From Pseudomonas sp. FP198 (GTDB lineage: Bacteria > Pseudomonadota > Gammaproteobacteria > Pseudomonadales > Pseudomonadaceae), in the NCBI RefSeq assembly GCF_030687895.1, contig NZ_CP117452.1:3613501-3677500 (forward strand): a stretch of 64,000 nucleotides of DNA, given 5' to 3'. This document shows positions 63,989-64,000 of the stretch, one piece after another. A model generated the notes under the pieces. That model was given only the letters and a program-made list of their open reading frames with translations, was not told the origin of the DNA and ran no database searches. A program made the translations under genes and the position numbers. Position 1 is the stretch's first letter; the number at the start of each line of letters is the position of its first letter.

Positions 63989-64000
63989 GGGGCCAGCGGC

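Overview
The window is chromosomal DNA from a Pseudomonas, most likely of the P. fluorescens group. The evidence is the GC-rich codon use, the run of core genes from tusD to roxA in the gene order typical of Pseudomonas (tusDCBE, cysG, serS, crcB, rarA, lolA, ftsK, trxB, aat, bpt, infA, clpA, clpS, cspD, icd, idh, nudJ, mnmA, hflD, purB, roxA), and the very many REP/REPIN palindromes between genes. I see no insertion sequence, prophage, CRISPR array, rRNA or tRNA gene.

Left part, about 1-35,900, is accessory. It starts inside kefF, followed by kefC (glutathione-gated K+ efflux), a pyridoxal reductase (pdxI) divergent from a LysR regulator, and a minus-strand operon of glycosyltransferase, UDP-galactopyranose mutase, clan GH-A glycosidase and ABC exporter, divergent from galE. 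I read that group as a galactofuranose glycoconjugate system. Next come a degenerate SRAP-domain protein, a RidA protein, a 220-bp tandem REPIN array, lactate permease, a family 7 alginate lyase and a LacI-controlled catabolic operon (nucleoside-type symporter, sugar isomerase-like protein, Gfo/Idh dehydrogenase) with a perfect operator palindrome. These are followed by a TAXI-type TRAP transporter with its DUF1850 partner, a TetR/thioesterase-like divergent pair with a 31-bp operator, a Tat-exported SMP-30 protein, an orphan histidine kinase, an EamA exporter, a CAP-domain protein, and ggt with an isochorismatase-like gene.

Right part, about 35,900-64,000, is mostly housekeeping. TusDCBE passes sulfur to MnmA (encoded 20 kb away) for 2-thiouridine at tRNA position 34. 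CysG makes siroheme. SerS, RarA, LolA, FtsK, TrxB, InfA, PurB and the ribosomal oxygenase serve central functions. Aat and Bpt add N-degron residues that ClpS delivers to ClpA, and clpS-clpA lie next to them. Two unrelated isocitrate dehydrogenases (icd dimeric type, idh monomeric type) are divergently encoded.

The most interesting non-coding finding is a roughly 240-bp element present twice in inverted orientation (11,247-11,488 and 58,093-58,335). It carries three hairpins whose arms differ between the copies by compensatory changes, which points to selection on folded RNA or single-stranded DNA. Other regulatory signals read directly from the sequence are the LacI-type and TetR-type palindromes, an inverted repeat over the galE promoter, a tandem 18-bp repeat between ftsK and trxB, and five strong intrinsic terminators.
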